A DNA stretch of 15,743 nucleotides from Gemmatimonadota bacterium (GTDB taxonomy: Bacteria; Gemmatimonadota; Gemmatimonadetes; Gemmatimonadales; Gemmatimonadaceae), in assembly GCA_031127185.1 (NCBI GenBank), contig JARIET010000032.1, forward strand, positions 1-15,743. Reading direction: 5' to 3'. The notes under the pieces were generated by a model that saw only the letters and a list, made by a program, of their open reading frames with translations, did no database searches and was not told the origin of the DNA. Each line of letters begins with the position of its first letter. Within the stretch, counting starts at the first letter, position 1. A program made the translations under genes and the position numbers. Below are positions 11,420 to 15,743 of the stretch, piece after piece.

Positions 11420-11677
11420 TTACGGTTTCTTGATCGGCGTGACTTTGCCCTTCTCGTCTACCGTGAACTTGGGTTCGATCACACTGTCGCGGAGCGGCCC
11501 CTCGGCCTTGGGCGCTGCAGTCTTCGGCGAACTGTCGGCCTTCACCTGAATCGTCGAGTCAACCGGCGTCACGGGGGTTGCGACCGGAGCGGAAGCAGCC
11601 GGCGGCGTTTCTGCCGGCGGTGCCTTCTCACAGCCACTCACCGCAGCGGCAACGGCAACCATTAGAAGTGCGCGCAT
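11420..11677 (-). CDS. small Pro/Ala-rich lipoprotein
   Basis: An 85-residue predicted lipoprotein of unknown function. Residues 1-15 form a short hydrophobic signal ending in the lipobox VSGC, with Cys16 as the lipidated residue. The mature part is rich in Pro, Ala, Thr and Lys (about 19-60) and probably unstructured, ending in FTVDEKGKVTPIKKP. The ATG shares its first base with the TGA of the upstream metallopeptidase gene (TGATG), and GGAG lies six bases before it, so the two are very likely translationally coupled. It could be an accessory or chaperone for the metallopeptidase or an unrelated envelope lipoprotein; only the genetic linkage suggests the former. Small size leaves some doubt, but the lipobox, ribosome binding site and coupling agree. 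Confidence 0.75.
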   Translation of the reverse strand: MRALLMVAVAAAVSGCEKAPPAETPPAASAPVATPVTPVDSTIQVKADSSPKTAAPKAEGPLRDSVIEPKFTVDEKGKVTPIKKP

Positions 11678-13260
11678 CAGTTGCTCCGGGGAATTCGGGT
11701 GACACGGCCGGCGTTGTCCACCCTGCCGATCGGTTCGAGCACCGTCTCGATGATTTCGAAACCGCCATTGCCCTGGGCTTCGGCGATCTTCGCGTAGGCC
11801 AGCGCGGCGGTGCTCGGCACAGTGTACGTGTCAAATGGCAGCGAATTGACTATGTAGCCGATGTCGCCGAGAGCGCCGATCGTAATGCGGCTCAGCGGGT
11901 TGGGAGTACCAACGGCGGAAATGAATCCGGTCATCAGTTCCGTGCGAAATCCAATGCCCGTTGCAGTTGTTGTTTCGCGCCAGTGTGAGCCGGCAGTTCC
12001 CGGACCGTTAACGGCGTCCACTGGAACCGATCCAGCGCCGCACGCGGTGGGCGCCGTACCCCCGTGTGCGAGGCAACCGTTGAGTGCCTGAGCACCGGTA
12101 AACGCCCATGAAGCGGTATTCTGGCCTGAGACCAAACCCTTGTTCCCCCAGATCTGACTGGTCGCCCCAACGACGTGCAGCATCTCGTGGAGGATCAAGT
12201 CGCCGAGGCGCCCATTGTTGACCTGATTCTGCAGGTCAGCCACGTCAAAGTTCATCACACCGATAAGGGTTAGACCGGTGGAGTTGCGAACGAAACAGGG
12301 CCCGGCGTTCCCGAGCACATTCCCAACGCCATCGATGGTCTTGACCGTGGCATATATGATCACATCATCGATGGTCTCGGTCAGCGGCGCGACTCCCGTG
12401 ACTCCGCAGCCAGTAATGTCGAGCGGGTTCGGCGGTCCAAGTACGAGGTCCGGCTGCTCGCCCGTGATGATTCCGCTGATACGACCGGCGGCGTTGAAAA
12501 ACGCCGCTTGAATCGTTGCGTCCACACTGGGACCAAAGAAGCGCACATCCACGTTGTAGCTGGTCTGAACACTGGCCGTTGCCTGCGCCGTGAAGGTGCC
12601 GGCGGTGGCGGTCAGCGACTGAGCCGTGGCGATCTTTCCCAGTGTCCATGCCGGCGCGGTGGCGATGCCCGATGCGTTTGTAGTCACGGCGGCGCTGCTG
12701 GCAAGCGAGCCGCCTCCGGCCGTCACGCTGAAGGTCACCGGGATGTTCGGCACACCGTTGTTGAAGCGGTCGGCGACCTTGAATCCCACGGACGCGGGCG
12801 CCGTACCCGCAGCGGGCGCCGCCTGACTGTTGCCGGAAGCCACGGTGAGCTGCGACGGCACATCAGCCGTGCCCGTGGCGCTCAGGACGAGCGGAGTCGA
12901 TAGCCCGCTGACCGTGACCGTGACCTGATTGACGCCCGCGGTTTGTCCCAATGTCCAGGTGCCCACCGAAGTCCCCGATGCATTGGACGATGTCGGCGCG
13001 TTGGTGAGCGTGCCACCTCCACTCGTCACAACCACGCTCACGCCGACTCCGCCCATGGCGTTGCCGCTCGCGTCCCGGACTACAAACGTCGGTGCGGCAC
13101 CCAGCACGGCACCCACGGTGCCGCTAACCGTCGCGGTGGACGTCGCGGCGACGCTGGCCGGTGGTGGCGGGGCCGTTGAATCCTTTCCGCATGCACCCAG
13201 GATCGCGACAACCGCGAGTGCGAGGGCTGCGGACCGATGCCGCTGGAGTGAAGTCGTCAC
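11677..13260 (-). CDS. Ig-domain lipoprotein with leishmanolysin-type (M8) metallopeptidase domain
   Basis: A 527-residue exported lipoprotein and predicted zinc metallopeptidase. The signal peptide (about 11-23) ends in LGAC with Cys24 as the lipidated residue. Two tandem bacterial Ig-like (Big_1/invasin-like) domains follow at about 36-131 and 138-232; both contain the Gly-rich SGGGTL/AGGGSL turn and an xWTLG strand. The peptidase domain spans about 235-475: HEMLHVVG (358-365) supplies His358, catalytic Glu359 and His362; the third ligand is probably His426 in GSHWRE; Met443 in ELMTG is the Met-turn. The HExxHxxG to HW to ELM order and the roughly 64-residue gap match peptidase family M8. 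Four Cys (285, 322, 396, 407) could form disulfides. No pro-domain with an obvious cysteine switch is seen. The start is GTG without a visible Shine-Dalgarno, but it is the only start before the signal. Substrate is unknown; surface or periplasmic location is inferred. Confidence 0.88.
   Translation of the reverse strand: MTTSLQRHRSAALALAVVAILGACGKDSTAPPPPASVAATSTATVSGTVGAVLGAAPTFVVRDASGNAMGGVGVSVVVTSGGGTLTNAPTSSNASGTSVGTWTLGQTAGVNQVTVTVSGLSTPLVLSATGTADVPSQLTVASGNSQAAPAAGTAPASVGFKVADRFNNGVPNIPVTFSVTAGGGSLASSAAVTTNASGIATAPAWTLGKIATAQSLTATAGTFTAQATASVQTSYNVDVRFFGPSVDATIQAAFFNAAGRISGIITGEQPDLVLGPPNPLDITGCGVTGVAPLTETIDDVIIYATVKTIDGVGNVLGNAGPCFVRNSTGLTLIGVMNFDVADLQNQVNNGRLGDLILHEMLHVVGATSQIWGNKGLVSGQNTASWAFTGAQALNGCLAHGGTAPTACGAGSVPVDAVNGPGTAGSHWRETTTATGIGFRTELMTGFISAVGTPNPLSRITIGALGDIGYIVNSLPFDTYTVPSTAALAYAKIAEAQGNGGFEIIETVLEPIGRVDNAGRVTRIPRSN
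11684..11687 (-). promoter_or_regulatory. ribosome binding site of the small lipoprotein gene
   Basis: Reads GGAG on the minus strand, six bases before the ATG at 11677. It lies inside the last codons of the metallopeptidase gene and supports coupled translation of the pair. Confidence 0.55.
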
Positions 13261-13304
13261 GTGAGGTCGGTGGGTCGAAGAGAGGGTCGGGACTGGCGTG
13301 AACC

Positions 13305-13326
13305 CCGCCGCATCGCGGAGCGGCGG
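13305..13326 (-). terminator. weak hairpin after the penicillin-binding protein gene
   Basis: On the minus strand CCGCCGC, an eight-base loop and GCGGCGG form a 7-bp GC stem ten bases past the PBP stop. No T-tract follows, so termination is uncertain, and the metallopeptidase gene 45 bases on could be read through from the PBP promoter. Confidence 0.3.
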
Positions 13327-13335
13327 TCGAGGTCG

Positions 13336-15339
13336 CTAGAAGATGATCGGACCAAGAGCGAACAGCGCACGCGCGCGCACCCGCAGCGCGCCAGGTTCAG
13401 TGCCGGAAATAAAGTACTCCACGTATCGCTGGTCGGCAGGCGTTGCGGCGGATGCAAGCTTGCCGGTGGCGCGGTCCAGCACCGCCTTCTCCACGCCTGC
13501 GGGCGGCTCGTTCCACGCGTCGCTGGGACGGGCCCATCCGGCCCGCTCAATCATGCGCGCAAAGATCGGCGCCGCCAGGGTCCCGCCCGCCACACCGCGC
13601 TCCGCGATCGGTTGCGGCCGGTCGAACCCGAGCCAGACGCCAGCCACGATGTCGGGCGTCATGCCCACGAACCACACGTCGGTGTTGTCGTCGGTCGTGC
13701 CGGTCTTGCCAGCGACCGGAACATCCGCAGGAAGGATGCGCCGCACGGCGGTCGCCGTGCCGCGCTCCACCGCATCGCGCATCATGTCGCGCACAATGAA
13801 CGCCGCTGCCGGCGAGATCGCACTCGGTAACGTGTCGGTGCCGGTTTCCAGTACGGTGCGCCGGTCCGGCCCCTCGATTCGCGCAATCAGGCGCGGTTCA
13901 ACCGGCGTGCCCATGTTCGCAAACGTGGTGTACGCCGCGACAAAATCGATCGGCCGAACCACAGATGCCCCGATGGCGCTGGAGGGATACGGCGCAATGC
14001 TCGTCCCTAGCCCGAACCGTTTTGCCATGGCAATCACCGAGTCAGCCCCGAGAGTGAGCCACAGTTGCACGGCCACGGGGTTACGCGACTTGGCGATCGC
14101 GTCACGCAGGGTCAGCTCGCCGAGGAACTCCCCGTCGGAGTTCTTCGGCCGGTACGTCTGGCGATCATAGGTGATTTCCAACGACGTGTCAGGTACGATC
14201 GAATTGGCAGGAATCGAATCGGAGATGGCCCGGGCATACACGAACGGCTTGAAGCTCGATCCCGGCTGCCGCAGTCCGTTGGTCGCCCGGTTGAACGGCG
14301 CCTCGGTGTAGCTCCGCCCGCCCACCAGCGCACGCACGTCGCCTGTCCGCGGGTCGATCGCCACCACAGCACCCTGGAGGAAGTCCGTGTTGCCTCGCGG
14401 GTGATTGGCCAGCGTTGGTTGCTTCCAGTTGGGCCGTTGCTCGATCGCAGCGGTCTCGTCGAGCAAGGCCGAGACCGCCGCGCGCTGCAGCGCGGGATCG
14501 AGCCCGGTGTGAATCCGGTAGCCGCCCTGCGAGACCGGAATCCCCGCCCGCTCCGCCTGCGCGCGCACGGCGTCCACGAAGTACGGCGCCGCCGCCGACA
14601 TGCCGCCGTTCGGCACCGTGCGCACCGGCTCCTTCTTGGCCGCGTCGGCCTCGGCACGCGAGATCATCTGTTGCTTTACCATCAAGTCGAGAATCGCATC
14701 GCGCCGGTTCCTCGCACGCGCGGGGTACCGTCCCGGGTCGTACTGCACCGGACTCTTCGGCAGTCCCGCGAGTGTCGCGGCCTCGGCGAGCGTGACCTGC
14801 GCCGCGCCCTTCCCGAAGTAGTGGCGGGCCGCCGCCTCCACACCGTACCATCCGCGCCCAAACAGGATCTGGTTGAGGTAGGCCTCCAGAATCTGCTGCT
14901 TGGAATAGTTGCGCTCCATTTCGAGGGCGGCGCGTTGCTCACGCAGCTTGCGCATCGGGGACAGGTCGCGCCGGTTGATCAGGTCGGGGTGCATGTTCCC
15001 GACCAACTGCTGCGTGATGGTGCTCGCTCCACGGAACGAGCCCGTGAGATTGTCCTTGATCGCGCCGGCAATACCAATCACATCCACGCCGTTGTGCGAG
15101 TAGAACCGCTGGTCCTCAACCGCGATGAATGCGTTGGGGAGGTACGCCGGCAGCGTCTTGATCGACACGATGGTCCGCCATTCGCGGCCAATTTCCCCAA
15201 GCAACGAGCCGTCGCGTGCAAACACCTGTGACGACTGCGGCGGCGTGATCAACTGCCACGCTTCAACCGCCGCCTGTGCGGGCGCAGGATTTTGCGCGGC
15301 GATTGCCGCCGGGATCAGGAGAATCGCGAGAAGCCGCAT
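13336..15339 (-). CDS. class A penicillin-binding protein (bifunctional transglycosylase/transpeptidase), PBP1A-like
   Basis: A 667-residue peptidoglycan synthase that polymerises lipid II and cross-links the strands in the periplasm. The GT51 domain (about 40-220) has EDQRFYSHNGVD (75-86) with Glu75 as the expected catalytic residue, GASTITQQL (104-112) and YLNQILFGRGWYGVEAAA (154-171). The transpeptidase domain (about 320-600) has SSFK (361-364, Ser361 nucleophile), SRN (418-420) and KTGT (545-548). It is shorter than E. coli PBP1a. The N-terminus MRLLAILLIPAAIAA looks more like a short signal peptide, with possible cleavage after AQA (21-23), than the usual cytoplasmic tail plus transmembrane anchor. 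The frame is open to 15453, but the added residues are charged and non-conserved, and the ATG at 15339 sits six bases after a TATAAT, so I use it. The gene may continue into the metallopeptidase gene, 75 bases downstream. Confidence 0.94.
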   Translation of the reverse strand: MRLLAILLIPAAIAAQNPAPAQAAVEAWQLITPPQSSQVFARDGSLLGEIGREWRTIVSIKTLPAYLPNAFIAVEDQRFYSHNGVDVIGIAGAIKDNLTGSFRGASTITQQLVGNMHPDLINRRDLSPMRKLREQRAALEMERNYSKQQILEAYLNQILFGRGWYGVEAAARHYFGKGAAQVTLAEAATLAGLPKSPVQYDPGRYPARARNRRDAILDLMVKQQMISRAEADAAKKEPVRTVPNGGMSAAAPYFVDAVRAQAERAGIPVSQGGYRIHTGLDPALQRAAVSALLDETAAIEQRPNWKQPTLANHPRGNTDFLQGAVVAIDPRTGDVRALVGGRSYTEAPFNRATNGLRQPGSSFKPFVYARAISDSIPANSIVPDTSLEITYDRQTYRPKNSDGEFLGELTLRDAIAKSRNPVAVQLWLTLGADSVIAMAKRFGLGTSIAPYPSSAIGASVVRPIDFVAAYTTFANMGTPVEPRLIARIEGPDRRTVLETGTDTLPSAISPAAAFIVRDMMRDAVERGTATAVRRILPADVPVAGKTGTTDDNTDVWFVGMTPDIVAGVWLGFDRPQPIAERGVAGGTLAAPIFARMIERAGWARPSDAWNEPPAGVEKAVLDRATGKLASAATPADQRYVEYFISGTEPGALRVRARALFALGPIIF

Positions 15340-15345
15340 CCACGA

Positions 15346-15351
15346 ATTATA
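15346..15351 (-). promoter_or_regulatory. consensus -10 element, probable leaderless PBP mRNA
   Basis: Perfect TATAAT on the minus strand, with six bases to the ATG at 15339, which would place transcription start on the A of the start codon. A TTGACC lies upstream (15373-15378), but its 21-base spacing is too long for a standard -35; no other clear -35 is seen. There is no Shine-Dalgarno before the ATG. Confidence 0.6.
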
Positions 15352-15431
15352 CCCCGAATGCAAGTGATTGCAGGTCAACGACTTGCACCACCGTTGGCGG
15401 CGAACTTCGCGGGGTGCGAGCTTTCTTTGCA

Positions 15432-15743
15432 ATGGCTCCGGTGCATCTCGCAATCGCGCAGTTCAGGCCCAGCAAGGGCGACGTCGCGCTCAACACCACG
15501 CGCATCGGCGAGATCCTGGCGCAAGCCACCGAGCTCACGCCCACACCGCACGTCGTGCAGTTCGCCGAAACCGTGCTGTCCGGCTACTTCGTTGAAGGCG
15601 CCGTTCGCGAAACGGCAACTACTCCCGACGCTCTGGCCACCTCGCTTGCCGAGGCGTACCACGTGGCCGGCGGCCGAACGGCGATTGATGCAGTCGTTGG
15701 ATTCTATGAGACCCTCGGCGGCACGCTCCACAACAGCGCGGCC
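15432..15743 (+). CDS. nitrilase-superfamily (carbon-nitrogen hydrolase) protein, partial
   Basis: The first 104 residues of a gene running off the right edge with no stop. The N-terminus APVHLAIAQFRPSKGDVALN is the typical opening strand and loop of carbon-nitrogen hydrolases, and QFAETVLSGYF (43-53) matches the conserved segment carrying the catalytic Glu (here Glu46). The catalytic Lys and Cys would lie past the edge. This opening is common in the glutaminase domain of glutamine-dependent NAD synthetase and in stand-alone omega-amidase-like enzymes; the visible part cannot separate these. ATG at 15432 is preferred; an in-frame GTG at 15414 would add six residues. No clear ribosome binding site is seen. 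It is divergent from the PBP gene, with 92 bases between them. Confidence 0.8.
   Translation, partial: MAPVHLAIAQFRPSKGDVALNTTRIGEILAQATELTPTPHVVQFAETVLSGYFVEGAVRETATTPDALATSLAEAYHVAGGRTAIDAVVGFYETLGGTLHNSAA

Noticed and set aside
14065..15231. Open frame of 388 codons on the plus strand
   Set aside because: It is antisense to the penicillin-binding protein, whose catalytic motifs fill the opposite strand.
15340..15453. Longer N-terminus of the penicillin-binding protein
   Set aside because: The added 38 residues are charged and would place the hydrophobic signal internally; a consensus -10 lies inside this stretch just before the ATG at 15339.

Overview
The window is about 15.7 kb of GC-rich bacterial chromosome, nearly fully coding and mostly housekeeping or envelope genes. 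I see no rRNA, tRNA, CRISPR, insertion sequence, integrase or phage gene. The high GC, frequent GTG/TTG starts, lipoprotein signals, Big_1-like Ig domains on a leishmanolysin-type peptidase, and PASTA-less Ser/Thr kinases with a two-helix membrane hairpin fit a Gram-negative lineage such as Gemmatimonadota. That placement is inference; no marker gene here settles it.

Layout. (1) 53-3516, minus strand: an apparent three-gene operon with an unrecognised 386-residue protein first, then an alpha/beta hydrolase, then an RhlE-like DEAD-box RNA helicase. (2) 3657-4487, plus strand: a second alpha/beta hydrolase whose nucleophile-elbow Ser is Gly. (3) 4503-8518, minus strand: two paralogous membrane Ser/Thr kinases whose reading frames overlap at TTGA; both carry the same distinctive C-terminal helical module. 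(4) 8748-11318, plus strand, divergent from the kinases: ATP-dependent protease Lon with a charged insertion of about 50 residues just before Walker A. It ends at a perfect 16-bp hairpin terminator. (5) 11420-13260, minus strand: a two-domain Ig plus M8-type metallopeptidase lipoprotein, with a small Pro/Ala-rich lipoprotein translationally coupled behind it (TGATG). (6) 13336-15339, minus strand: a bifunctional class A penicillin-binding protein with a perfect TATAAT placed so that its mRNA would be leaderless. (7) 15432 to the window end, plus strand: the N-terminus of a nitrilase-superfamily protein, cut by the window edge.

How the genes relate. Kinases, Lon, PBP and secreted lipoproteins touch stress response, protein quality control and envelope maintenance, but each block has its own direction and probably its own promoter, so I do not claim one pathway. 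The least explained items are the paired kinases with a shared C-terminal module, the serine-less hydrolase, the Lon insertion and the metallopeptidase/small lipoprotein pair. I found no convincing evidence of a new defence or mobile system.
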